64,000 bases of DNA, taken from positions 34,037,078 to 34,101,077 of the forward strand of contig NW_022145605.1 of assembly GCF_000002235.5 (NCBI RefSeq). The letters are read 5' to 3'. The notes below the pieces were generated by a model. It searched no databases, was not told where the DNA came from, and saw only the letters and a list, made by a program, of their open reading frames with translations. Shown in pieces: positions 22,404 to 34,600 of the stretch. Positions within the stretch are counted from its first letter, which is position 1. Every line of letters begins with the position of its first letter. Source of the DNA: Strongylocentrotus purpuratus. Its lineage: Eukaryota > Echinodermata > Echinoidea > Camarodonta > Strongylocentrotidae. A program made the position numbers and the translations under genes.

Positions 22404-23179
22404 TAGGTCTTGGTAAGATCGTAAATGCAGTTGCAAAGAACATCGCTTTGCCTACTAAGGGCAGCATGAGTACCATGGTTGGTACACCAGACGGTAGGAT
22501 GGCAGTGGGAAGCTGTTTTGGTGGCGTGGAGATCTTCTCTGCTGATGGTCAGCTCCAGCAGACAGTTTTCAAACATGTTAAGATTCGTGGAGTAGGGTTC
22601 TTCTCTGATGATCGGTTTGTTATACTTGATACCTTTGGCACTATCACGCTGTACACACTAGAGCAAACAAAGTTGAATGTAATGTTTGAGACTCTGAGTA
22701 ACGATGAAGGTGGATTTGCTCACCTCACTGTAGACGGTGATAACCAGATCTATGTTAGCTACACGAAAACCCACACGATCCAGGTTTTCTCACCAGCAGA
22801 TGGGAAGGCGATCAGGGAGATACCATGTGATGAGTATATACCTCAGCAGATTACTACTTATAATGATAACCTGGTCGTCAAATCCTGTGAAACATTACGA
22901 TTGATTGACAAGCAAGGTGTTGTAAAATATAAATTAGCGAAATTAGTTGATCACCTATACGCTGCTGTGTCTCAAGATAATACAATCTTGATTGCCACAA
23001 GGGAGCACGACGTAGGTTTGGTCAGCATTGATGAGTACACTAACGAGCTAAAGCATGTCCAGAACATCGTCAATAATTACAAGATTGAGAAGCCTGAGAG
23101 AAACTGGTACTATCTCCAGCAGTACCGATCAGGAGAGATCGCTTTCTGCACTACTAATAGACTCTATATATTCCACTGA

Positions 23180-23532
23180 AAATAATGGATGACTCATCCT
23201 TACTTGCACTGTATGATATACCACTGTCTTCAGGCCCGTAGGAAGAAGTGGGGGGGGGGGGTGCGATGTCTCCGAACGGACCTATTTTTTCTGGTTTAAA
23301 TAAGCACGCTGAAAAATTTAGAGTAACATAATATTTCATTAAAAAACAGACCCATGCCCGGCTATTTTTTTTCAAAAACATCCAAAAGGCCCGGTGTTTC
23401 TGTGACTTTATAAAGTGTAAAGATCTATAACATCCAATGGAGTCAGTTATATCTCGAACTTGGTGAATTTGAGTTTTCGAGACTGTTTCAGAAATTATAT
23501 TCCTAAATCATGTCAGATCAATTTGAATAATT
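23180..23532 (+). repeat. TRIM 3' flank block, unit C (first part)
   Basis: Aligns closely with 53063-53410 in unit E, including the G-run and 'ctgtgactttataaagtgtaaag'. It is cut at 23532 by the 5.46-kb element and resumes at 28989. Confidence 0.7.
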
Positions 23533-24219
23533 CGTCCCTGTTTTCACGAAGTGACGGTAGTGAGGAAAATCGCATACATTTTCACTTTTGATTTTTTTGC
23601 ATTTTTGGACATCATTCACTAACATCTTGAACCTCACAAAATTTCAGATCATAATAATGTCGAATTATGTCGCTATGACGATGACGTAAACAAGAAAATG
23701 CATAGCAAAAGGATTTTCTGTTTTCACGAAGTGACGGCCAAGTACGCGCTTAACAGCCGTCAATTCGTGAAAACATGCATCGTTTGCTCTTTTCCTGCTT
23801 TTAATATTTTCACGAAGTGACGGTAGTGAAAATTTCGCAGTTTGGAACAGTCACAGACCATGAAAAGGTGAGTTTTTAAACATTTTTTTAGGGTAAATTA
23901 ATGTGGTACGCTCTTTTGATTCATTCTGATTCTTTGTAAGCCATAAATATGTCCATGAGCACAGAAATGTGTGAAAAATACACCGCCGTTCCACATTTCG
24001 CCCCATATACTTATTTTCATGTAAGTGAATAAAGGAGTGAAGTATCATGTGATCCAAAACTAAAAAGATCAACTTAGACTTAACAAATATGCATCTAGAA
24101 TAAATAACTTAAGTGGAGAGTCTTTCTTATTTTGGTCCACACCAAATATTAATGCTATAAGGTTCTTTTTATATCTGCTTAAGTTATAAATTTGAACAAA
24201 GTTTTACAGAAAGTTAGAG

Positions 24220-24400
24220 AGTAGATCATCTAGACTCTAGTCTAGAGACTAGAGTTTTACTTTTATTTTTTCAGTAATTTACTATTTAGCTAATTATAAA
24301 TTTAATTTAGAGCCTAGAACTCTAGTTACTCTAGATCATCATTTTATAATTATCAGTTTATGTCAGCCACTACTCATCAATCTAGAATCTAGAGGTGAGT
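24220..24400. repeat. TCTAGA-rich palindromic stretch
   Basis: Dense variants of tctagactctagtctagaga form overlapping short palindromes, for example CTCTAGTCTAGAGACTAGAG near 24234. Similar TCTAGA-rich motifs appear at 30348 and 31258 in another insertion. Function unknown. Confidence 0.4.
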
Positions 24401-25029
24401 AGATCAGGATCTCGACAAGACTGAGACCTTTCTTGTAAGGCGCGTGCCTGGGGTTTAAGAAATTTCAGGGCTCCAAGCCCAAGGCCAACATCAACATGGC
24501 CAAGGGCAAAGGGAGTTATGAAAATTATCATCATGCTGAGCTGAGATGACCTGGGATGTAGCCCCTCCTGGTTAACTGTTAGTGTTAGGGAATTCAATGA
24601 TTTGCCTTTCAAGCAAAGAAGGACATGGATGAACATTTAATTAAAAATTGAAAATTAGATACGGTCCTGCCCTGAAAATGAATAAATGGCACCATCCGAA
24701 AAAGGAATACTTTTTTTTTTTAGACTGAAGTAATCATGAGTAGTCTACCTTTTGGCGAACAATGTCCACATGTTTAGCTTAGTTTCTCTCGTTATCTGTA
24801 CTCTGTGTCTGTTATATTCAAAGGCAGCACTTTACTTTAGTACCCTTGGTCCCTCACCCTATACAAAAATTATTTTAAACAATTGTTCTTGATACCAGCA
24901 AATGTTGCCCAACTCCACTTCGTGTTTTAAAGAATTTTCCAAGCAAGCACCATACCAGATGATGTACATGTCTCACTACCTACACTTCAGTGGTAATGAA
25001 ATTATGATGATGTTTTTGCTTTCACTTAG

Positions 25030-26280
25030 TTTCAGATGCAGTAGATACAATTTGCACTTATATGAAGGAAGCACTGGGAAAGTACATCTACTTTTCAAGA
25101 ATGCCACAGGCCAGACACAAATCCAGGTGAGAATAGTTTCATGATCTGTTCAAGAAAATCACACTTTAGCAGCAAAGTACTAAAGCACACTCACTGCTTA
25201 TGTGCATAGGGGTAGTTGTTGTTTGGTAGGGGCAATTGGAAAATTCTATTTTGGGGTAATAGGGGCAATTGAAAACTTCTGTTTGGGGTCAGTTATGCCT
25301 ATTAATTAATTTGATGTACAAAAGATAATATTGGATTCATTTCCTTACCTCTGCTTGCAAAAAAATGAAAGAAAATAACTTGTAATTATTTCTTTCATTC
25401 TACAAAATTAGATTGGATACAGGGACCGACATGCTGGTAAGATGGGTCCTTGATAATTCACTGAACACAGAGCTGCAGATGTGACTCGGCATAGTGACCT
25501 AAGAGTGGGAGCGGTATGGAACCGTTGAAGCAATTCACCGAACACTGTTGAAGCAATTCACCGAACACAGTCAGAGCTGCATGTGTGACTTGGCATGGTG
25601 ACCCTTAAAGTCTCCTGACGGCTCCGATTGCGATTCTGATGAGGACCCATTGTCTATGCTTGTGAGCGAGTCAAAAGGTATCTTTTTTCCTTCTTGATTG
25701 TTTCCCAATAGTTAAAATTTAAGATATTCTTAATTGTTTTTAATGCTTAGGTCTCTTAGCTAAGGGAATGAGTGGTCCTATCGAGGTCAGCATTAATTTT
25801 TTTTAAATCCTTATAAAAAAAATTCCAATACTAAGGTGATACCACATAAAGTATTTAATTTATTAAGAGACTCTCTAAAATTGGGTACCAAAACTACACA
25901 TAATAATTTTGCCCAATCATAATGCACTGTAAAGTTTCCCTTTCATAATTGAAATTCTGATAATGATTTTTTATTGATTTTGACTTGGACTTTTTTTATT
26001 ATGATTTTTCTTTCTCTTATTTCCTTTTACTTTCAAGCAGTCTAGATCAAGAATCTTCGCTGCTTCAACCACTATCGCTTGGATGACATTATGTGTGAAG
26101 AAACTTGAAGGACTTGTGTTGAAGGGCATGCTTGAGAAACTAGAATCAATTACATTGATCGTTTTGGCAATGCTTCAATGTTTCAATACCTCAATCTCTC
26201 TTTTATATTGTTTGATTTTAAACATTTTGAATATCATAAATAAAGCAAACTCCACTCATAATTGTAATTGTGTGTACTAG
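25030..26280 (+). other. Possible spliced transcription unit inside the large element
   Basis: Several pieces look like exons. One runs from an acceptor at 25030 (ctttcacttag) to a donor at 25126 (caggtgagaat), encoding FRCSRYNLHLYEGSTGKVHL and more. A second small block ends in gctggtaag at about 25437. A third near 25612-25676 reads SDCDSDEDPLSMLVSESK, ending at ggtatc. A last one follows a strong acceptor ctttcaagcag at 26040 and reaches an AATAAA near 26240. The parts are not shown to be joined, and no known domain is recognised. They could be a captured host gene fragment or the element's own decayed gene. Confidence 0.25.
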
Positions 26281-27721
26281 CAATTACAATGAAATGGATT
26301 GATTATAAAATCAATGAATTGATTTAAAGCAAACTGGTAACATTTTCCATGAGTTCTGAAACAATTAACTGAATGGTCGTACAGGTGTCAGTTTTCTGTT
26401 ACAGTATTGTAATGAACTCCTGCAAACATAAATCTTTAATATTCAAATGTATAGCTCAGAACTGCTATTTATCAGGTATACCTACCTCGATCAGTAATGC
26501 ATATTAGAGTTTTCGATTCCAGTTCCATGAATCCTCATATTGTATCTTTGTATTGAAGAATTTGTTTATCCATTTTCTTTAAATGTTTGTATTCACAGGG
26601 GTTGATGCCTTCATTAGAACATGAATATAAGTTACATTTCAACAATTGGTTTTTCTCTCAAAACACAATGTTACTAGTTCACATTTAATGTTTTAATTTA
26701 TTTCTTCTATAGTCATTCTCATCATAATTGTATTTGGTACTTCAAACTATCCTATAATGATCATACAATATAATGTTGCTGTTTTGAATTGTATCTGTTT
26801 GATGACAAATGAAATTGATTAGTCAAATTGATATTTCCATGTTTATCATGCATTGTTTAGCTGATAATAGTTTAGTCAGAGATTACGTGTTTACCTGGGT
26901 GAAGACAACCTTTAAGCATTGGTAAACTTTGTAGCGTTTGAGACTGTGTACTAAATTTCATTGAAATACCTTAGAAAGAGATTGTGTAAACTGACTTGGT
27001 TCTGATACTCTACTCACAAGATATTTATGAAAAACAGTGATAAACAAAACAGTAACGATGATTATTATATTAGTCATTTTTCCCATTGAAAAACTTCATG
27101 ATACATGTAGTACATGTTTGTCGAGGATTTTGTATGTCACATGTGGCATTTACTCGCTACGATTGCTGAATAAACATGATAACCAAGTCGTATATAAAGA
27201 ATTAGATAAAGACATTTTAGCATATTTACAAGTACTGTATAATGAATGAAATAACCTTCGTAATCCGTGGATGTATATAACTGATGAGTCTTTTCCACAG
27301 AACCCTAAATGTACATTTTAAAATGCAATACAGTATTGATGATAATTTATGATGATATGTTTGGTATGAATTATTTAATATTTTTGAATTTATGCTCCAT
27401 TTTCCACTTGCTGTTCTGGTTCCAAATGTTTGAATTAAAACTGCTCAGTCAAAATTCATTTTCTGTGTTTATATTGCAGAGTTGAGTAGTTAACTACAGA
27501 TTATGGTCAATTATCAATACTTAATCTTTTTCCTTCATTCAAAAATATTTCTTAACATATTTGCTTTATTTCCTATCTGAAAAAATATATTTAGCTAGGC
27601 CCCTCTCTAAAATTTTAGAAATTCCTCATAGTAATAGAGTAGCAAAAGCCCTGATATCACTCGCATGAATTTCAACAAGAAATGGCAGAATTTGTGTGAT
27701 ATTAAGGGGGTGGAGGGGGTA

Positions 27722-27776
27722 AAGAGAGAGAGAGAGAGAGAGAGGGAGAGAGGGAGAGAGAGAGAGAGAGGGGGGG
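27722..27776. repeat. (GA)n microsatellite
   Basis: An almost pure GA tract interrupted by a few G insertions, ending in a G run. The Arg-Glu repeat frame across it is an artefact of the microsatellite. Confidence 0.9.
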
Positions 27777-28059
27777 GAGACTACTTGGACGTGTTCGTAA
27801 GTGGAAAGTATATAGTAACTTTAGTGCAATCTTTAGTCCCTATACATACAATGTACCTGATAATTAAACCTCAAATAATATTAAATACATATCCATTTTT
27901 AGCCTAAGATTAAAGAGAATAGCTTATTAATCATTTTAAAAGCACTTAGTGCCAATATCCATCTGTGCTATTGATAGTTAATTTATTGTAAGCCGTAGCT
28001 TCGTGAACAAAAGCTGACATCATACATCTAACATCATAATTATACAAAGAAGAAAAGGT

Positions 28060-28988
28060 GCTCTTATTTTATCCATACATATATTAAACAAGTAATTTTG
28101 CCGTATTTCAGTGTCTATCTCATGAAATTGCTTCACACAATAAAAATCCCATATGTTTTATACGCGCTCGGCTACGAGCCGTCACTTCGTGAAAACAAAA
28201 TACAAGCGTTCTGCGTGATTTGTGTTTTCACGAAATGACGGTTAAGTTAAAAGTTCATACAGAGACATTCAGTTTATTCTTATCAATAAAAAAAAATAGC
28301 TACCAAACGAGAAAAATGTACTCTATCTCTCAGTTCGCATTATTTTATCTGTACATCAATTAAATAAAACATAATGCCGTTTTTAGTGTCCATTTCGAGA
28401 ATTCCATCCACAAGGGAAAAGTCCCATACGTTTTACGCGCGCGGCTACGTACCGTCACTTCGTGAAAACAAAATCAAAGCGTTCTATGCAATTTGTGTTT
28501 TCACGAAATGACGGTTGTGTTAACAGTTCACACAGAGAAATGAAAAAGCAGCTACAGAAAGAGGAAAATGTACTCTTTCTCACAGTTTGAATTATTTTAT
28601 CTGTACATCAATTAAACAAAACGTTTTGCCGTATTTAGTGTCCATTTCGGGAATTCCATCCACGAGAGAAAAATCCCATATGTTTTACGCGCGCGGCTAC
28701 GTACCGTCACTTCGTGAAAATAAAATCACAGCGCGTCCTTGAATTTCGTGTTTTCACGAAGTGACGGTAATGTTTACAGCTCATTTCCCCCAAAAATATA
28801 AGAAATTATGGAAATATTTAAACATAGAACTAAACATTAAGATATTTTCTATCCCAGGATATAAAATTTATTTGCCTTTGATACATTAAAGAGGTTGAGA
28901 TTATGGTTTGAAACTTTGAAAGCGATTTATTCAAAACTAACTTTCTTTTGGTTGCGCGCTCTACCGTCACTTCGTGAAAACAGGGACG
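28060..28988. repeat. ~250-273-bp tandem repeats with paired inverted dyads
   Basis: GTCACTTCGTGAAAACA occurs at 28181, 28454, 28706 and 28966, that is every 252-273 bases. The first three are followed 44-45 bases later by the inverted partner TTTTCACGAAATGACGG or TTTTCACGAAGTGACGG (28225, 28498, 28751), so each unit can form a hairpin. Conserved surrounding sequence (tacgcgcgcggctacgta) shows true tandem duplication. These may be transposase-binding sites amplified at one end of the element. Confidence 0.8.
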
Positions 28989-28992
28989 AATT

Positions 28993-30084
28993 GAACCTTT
29001 TTAAAAAGTAAGCTTTCTTTTGATATACTTCGGATGTTTTTTATCTTTCAAGATTTTGTTGTTGGTGATGACTCTACACGTGAATCTGACTTTTTGATAT
29101 ATGTTGTACATCATGTAGACACAATGTAATTATGGATTAAACGATTGTTTTACAGTAGGAGATAATCATCATAGTAATAGACTCTATATGTATTGCCGTT
29201 TAATACAATGACTAATTTTCCTTTATTTTCTACAATGCATTTCAGATCACTGTCCGATTATTGAATCATGAGAGGAAATGCCACGTTTTCATGATAATGT
29301 TTACTTCTTACAATATCTCTAGTTGTGTAAGAAAGAGTTCAAGAGTTTTGAAAGTCGACCTATTGATTGCATGATATATGTTGCAAAAGTATTGTAAAAC
29401 CAATCGTCAAAATAAGGGTTAATTTTTTTTATTTGAAGGACTCTGATATATTTTATGTATTCTATGTTTATTTTCCGTCTGGCAAAGTACATGGGAGAAA
29501 TGGCATAGAACTCAATTGTCGGATATACCCGATTCATTTATTCACTTTTTTGAGATATTTCATTTCGTATGTGTTTTTTTTTCTTCTGTCTATAGACGTT
29601 TCTGTCAATCCTATCTAATCCCATAAAAAGAAAATATTTTGTATCAGAAAGGAATCTCACTAACTTCAACGAATGCAGAAAAATTGGTCTTTATAAGTTT
29701 TAGAAAAATCTGAAAATTCGTGATTTTACAGCTATATGTACTCTATGTTCGCTTTGTACTAAAGATTTCATTAAACATGCCCAAGCAGTTTTGTTGTCAT
29801 ACCTAGGGCCGAAATTTGAAATTGTTAACACGTTCTTTTTAAGTCCTCCTGTTTTTATAACACGTACACTATCATCAAAACTATTTTTTGACATTTTCCA
29901 TATAAAAGAAATTGAGAGGCGATCGCATTTGGTGTTGCCTATTCATAGAGGGGCATTTCAATTACATTAATTTCTTCTTGTTTTGTTTAGACTTATTCCC
30001 CGTTTCTTACGTTTTCTGCATCAACATGATGTCAGGTGTACTTCCCCTTGTATTATCTATCCCTGTTATTTTGAAAATAGTATA
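28993..30084 (+). repeat. TRIM 3' flank block, unit C (second part)
   Basis: Resumes the flank after the large element and follows 53415-54050 and 40510-41350 closely ('gagataatcatcatagtaatagactc'). Open frames here are short and not conserved among copies. Confidence 0.65.
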
Positions 30085-31678
30085 GTATTAATGACTGCTT
30101 TGAGAGAAATAGTTGTTTTTATACGCTCAAGGGAAGGTTAGAATTGTGCTATTGCCCGAGGCGTGCCGAGGGCAATAGCCCAATTGTAACCTTCCCGAGA
30201 GCGTATAAAAACAAATATTTCTCGAATATTAAAGCAGTCATTAATACTTTTATATGCCGAAAACAAAAGAGTCAACTAATGACACCACCTTGGCCTTTCT
30301 ATAGTTTATCTGCACGGTTGTTTTTTATGAGAGTATCTTTGAGAGTAGACTAGATCTAGATTCTAGTCTAAGCAAGATATTTTTACAATTTTGGGGATGG
30401 GCCGGCCCTGTGGGGAAATAGGAGAAGAACCTGCCTCTTCATATGACACCTCACTTATTGAGTATCACTTTCAGGATCACAACAGATAAAGGTTTGAATC
30501 TCGAATTGAAAAAAAAAACTTTACTTTTTTGCATGGTCTTGCAATGCACGTAGACTGCACGTAGACTGCATTGCGTACAATCTCTATGGGAATAATTTTA
30601 ACACACAACATCGGGTGCGCGATCAGACACCCTGGCAACCGTTCTTTGAGAGTAGACTAGATCTAGATTCTAGTCTAAGCAAGATATTTTTACAACTTTG
30701 GGGGTGGGCCGGCCCTGTGGGGAAATAGGAGAAGAACCTGCCTCTTCATATGACACCTCAATTATTGAGTATCACCTTCAGGATCACAACAGATAAAGGT
30801 TTGAATCTCGAATTGAAAAAAAAAAAACTTGACTTTTTTTCATGGTCTTGCAATGCACGTAGACTGCACGTAGACTGCATTGCGTACAATCTCTATGGGA
30901 ATAATTTTAACACACAACATCGGGTGCGCGATCAGACACCCTGGCAACCGTTCTTTGAGACTTAATTGAGAGTATACTAGATCTAGATTCTAGTCTAAGC
31001 AAGATATTTTTACAATTTTGGGGGTGGGCCGGCCCTGTGGGGAAATAGGAGAAGAACCTGCCTCTTCATAATGACACCTCACTTATTGAGTATCACCTTC
31101 AGGATCACAACAGATAAAGGTTTGAATCTCGAATTGAAAAAAAAAACTTTACTTTTTTTGCATGGTCTTGCAATGCACGTAGACTGCACGTAGACTGCAT
31201 TGCGTACAATCTCTATGGGAATAATTTTAACACACAACATCGGGTGCGCTGACAACTAGATCTATTTTCGTCTAGAGTCTATACGTCTATGCTTTTTCAG
31301 CAACTAAACGACCATGTTTATGGATAATTTCACGTACCCTTTTTGTTGTTCGTGCTGTCAGCGAGTCTTGCATTTGATAAGTTGAAATCTTGGGAGAGAT
31401 TCTTGAGCCATTTTTGTCTTGTTTGGAATTGTCTTGTCTTGTATGAAAATACCGACCAATTTTTCGCACACATACGGTATCCTCGATCGCTCAAACCATT
31501 TTTTAACATGTAAACCTATGGGGTAACCATGGAGACTGACCTATTTTCCCAATAACCATGGTTATTGGAAAAATAGGTCTGTTTTAACCATGGTTACTGC
31601 GAATTTTCGGGAACAGTTAAAGTTTATGAATGCAATTTCGACCAATCAGATTGCTGGATTACTTAAGTGAGGTATATA
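30085..31678. mobile_element. 1.6-kb insertion with hairpin end and triplicated core
   Basis: Unit B has an empty site (gtgtacattagtatac at about 16733). The left end is a long hairpin, 30085-30247, with arms beginning gtattaatgactgctt and ending aagcagtcattaatac. The middle holds three ~310-base direct repeats. The right part includes the palindromic ctattttcccaataaccatg region at 31541-31576. It encodes no recognisable protein; likely a composite non-autonomous element. Confidence 0.6.
30341..31250. repeat. Three tandem ~307-320-bp repeats
   Basis: Units start with gagagtagactagatctag at 30341, 30648 and, slightly changed, 30968. Each contains 'gggccggccctgtggggaaa', 'catgacacc'-like text, a duplicated 11-mer (cacgtagactg twice), and 'aacatcgggtgcgc'. 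Units 1 and 2 are almost identical, so amplification is recent. Confidence 0.85.
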
Positions 31679-34600
31679 ATGTGCATTAGTATCCACCGGG
31701 AATGCTGTTCATTTCAGAATGTTCTTATATCCATAACTTATTATTTGTCATGCACTGTAATGTATATTTTGTCGTGGTAGGAATGTTGTATTTTGTAATC
31801 TAATAATTATAATCTGGTACATACACTGAACTCTTTCTTATTCAGGTCGGCCACTCATTAATGTCACTTCCTTTCTGGCTGCTATCTATCAAGCAATTTT
31901 GATATTTTTGTACCAATGCATATACATATATTCTATTTTTTTCAGTAACAATATATTATTCCATGTACACGTATGTATGTTGTTCTTTAATTGCAATGAT
32001 GAATTGAATTCGGTTGAAACAGAGTTATAGTTATTAATTCGACATTTTAAAATTATTAAATGTATTTTGATGACATGTACAGGTATTTACAAAACAGGAT
32101 ATGAAACTTCTAGTGTCTACGGGATTATTTGCGGGGGGGGGGCACAATTCAAATTATCTGATATACATCCCCCAAAGAGTAATTTCGTCAACTTTAATAG
32201 CGGGGGGGGGGGCGTGCACATGTGTGTATAAAAGGGGGCAGCAGTTGTTACGCTAGAGGCCGGGAGCTTGTTGGGAGCATTGTTGTACCACTGTTTTATA
32301 TTAATTTGTCCTCTGGTTTTTTATGCAGATATAATGTCTGCAATGTGATCAAGTCGTTATTCCGTCTTTCTCATTAAGCACGTATATAACCTTTCTCCTT
32401 ACTCCGTGTAGATTGTTTAACTTTTTTCTGAATATTACACAATATACAGTAGCCACAGTAGCAACCCAAACTTTCACGAGGTATTATAAATACTTTTATT
32501 TTGTTTCTAAATAAATTTTGATTCGCATCGAATTCAGTCTGAATTTTACATCCATTTCATATTTCGTACAGTTGAAATCGCATTAAAGGGCAATACAGCT
32601 TTATTAATAATTCAATTTTTGGAAGCAAGAAATGAGAGAAACAGAATGAAGAACGTTTGAAATAAATAGGGTAAATTTGATGTACAAAAGTATCAAAGGG
32701 GAAAAGGGGGGAAAGGGGGGAATTTACTATAACGAAATAGAGTAAAATGAGCGCCTATCTGAGCACGCCTCTGACTAAAAATACATTTTGAATTGCATAT
32801 TAGTATAGGTCCTCTTAACAAAAATAGACTCCCAATCTTGTAGGTTGACAAATTGACATGGTTGTGTTGAAATAAATTTGTAAGTTGTCCGGCGCTACGT
32901 CACAACCAATTTGAATTGGCCATACGTAACGTGATTATAAACTTGAAATAAAATATTCATGAATTTGGTACGTTTTGTAAAATTTTATTCAAACTTTCCT
33001 CAGTCTGCTTCTCTAAATCTTCTGCTTTATTGTACAGTAGTTTGCTATTAAGGTTGGATTGCCCTTCAAAATTTAGTGTGGTTTTGGAATTACTAATAAA
33101 GTTAAATGTTGGAAATGTTTTCAGGCTAGCAAGCTTTCGGAATATCATAAGAACTATGTAACACGTTTATTTTGTACATCTTGTAAAACTAAAGAGAGGA
33201 ATTGTGAGATACATGTTTATGACAAAATATACAGGATAATTCGAGGAACATAGATGATTTAGACATTAAAAGATAGAATGAAGGAAATAAATGATTTTAG
33301 AGAGGATGAAAGGGAAGAAGGGATGGTCGAAATAAACATTGAACAAGATGAGTAAATTCGAATGCTTAGTGGATGTGTGGGGGCTTTTATGAACAATAAG
33401 CATGTGTTAGAGAAAACAAGAATGTGGGTCAATTTTGGAAGTGGGTGAGTGCGTGTGTGTGCTTATATCATTTGTATTTGTTTTTAGTTTCATTCTTGTT
33501 AATTTTTAAAGATATCTTTAAAATCTGAAACTGAATTCCCTTGGAGATTGTGGCGTTTCATCTGACTGTTGTTATATTGCCTACACCGTGACCCCGTATC
33601 GCTAAAACCAAAGGCAAAAATTAGAAGTACATGTGTCTCCATGATCTTCATCAAAAGAATTCAAGCACATATTACATGAATTGGTCAGTGTTTAAACATT
33701 TTCAAACTTAGACAGGGGACTCAATAACAGTAATGAAGGACCTGAAGTCAGCGTGACATCGCATTTAACCCCCTTTTTAATATATAAATCTGAAAAATGA
33801 CAGTTATGACACTGCCTCCTGTTTCCCTTGTTTTTCTTCTAAAAATTTGAGAGAAGAAAATGAGAGTTTTTTTTCTCTTCTTGCCTTCATTGTTGGCAAA
33901 TTTCATAATCTGGGTATCGTTTTTTTTTATTATTAGAAAATTGTTTTGAAAACTACACTAGTTGGAAAATTTTGCTTTATTACCCCATCATAAATGGAAT
34001 AGGGATGCCCCAGGACTTACATTATGGACCCATTGCAAGAGACAAATGCTATTTTGTATACGGCAGATAGATTTATTCTAGAAAACATTCGTAACATTTA
34101 CATATTCATATTTAGTAGATAATTTCGTGTATCATATCTCCATGAAGTTACAAGGATAGACTGTGGCAGGCATGCCGATATAGATATTCAAACATTTCAT
34201 GTCGACCCAGAGAGATACATGTACACCAATTATTGTACATTTACGGAGTTACAGAACTATTAATTTAGACATTACTTACTAACCCGACAAAAGAAAGTGA
34301 GAAAAATAGTTGAGAGTTACAAAGGGGAACATGATCAGCTCATCACTTATTGTGAAAAGAAGATAGTTACAGTGGTCTGGACATGTAACAAGAAGGAAGA
34401 ATAGCTTGACAAACACTATATTGCAAGAAGGAACTAATGGGAGAAGAAAGAGGGGTAGACTAACAAGGACATGGACTGATAACATCAAGCATTGGACGAG
34501 CATGTCATTTAAGTAGCTAACGAGAACAGCTGAAAAGAGGGAGTTATGGAGAACCTATATAAATATGTCTAAGGGTCCATTTTCATTAAAATGGTTAGTC

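Larger units (their letters stand above)
21547..23179 (+). pseudogene. TRIM C: propeller-only gene relic split by a transposon
   Basis: TRIM homology starts abruptly at 21547, at the position of residue 329 of TRIM A (QPRQSSKKGK). It runs 23 codons to 21615, is interrupted by the element 21616-22403, and resumes at 22406 (GLGKIVNAVAKN) to the normal end LYIFH and TGA at 23179. RING, B-boxes and coiled coil are absent, so it cannot be an E3 ligase. The 258-codon propeller segment after the insertion has no stop or shift, with its own variable patches (SCFGG, TFGT, KTHT). No ATG occurs at its start; the first is 22466. It is either a young pseudogene or a reservoir for gene conversion. Confidence 0.9.
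23533..28988. mobile_element. 5.46-kb inverted-repeat element with dyad subterminal repeats
   Basis: The left end CGTCCCTGTTTTCACGAAGT is matched exactly, inverted, at the right end; the perfect terminal repeat is 28 bp. AATT flanks both sides (23529-23532 and 28989-28992), and the empty site is seen in TRIM flanks E (aataattgaaac) and D (gaatgattgaacc). The motif TTTTCACGAAGTGACGG or its one-base variants occurs in either orientation about 11 times near the two ends. No transposase frame is evident; candidate host-like exons are annotated separately. It is probably a large non-autonomous DNA transposon. The 4-bp duplication does not settle the superfamily. Confidence 0.8.

Noticed and set aside
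23541-28985. Possible CRISPR-like array of TTTTCACGAAGTGACGG
   Set aside because: Copies lie in both orientations, are irregularly spaced over kilobases and are confined to the ends of an inverted-repeat element in animal DNA.
23533-28988. Polinton or other large virus-like element
   Set aside because: No capsid, polymerase, integrase or packaging-type frame was seen, and the terminal bases and 4-base flanking duplication do not match that group.
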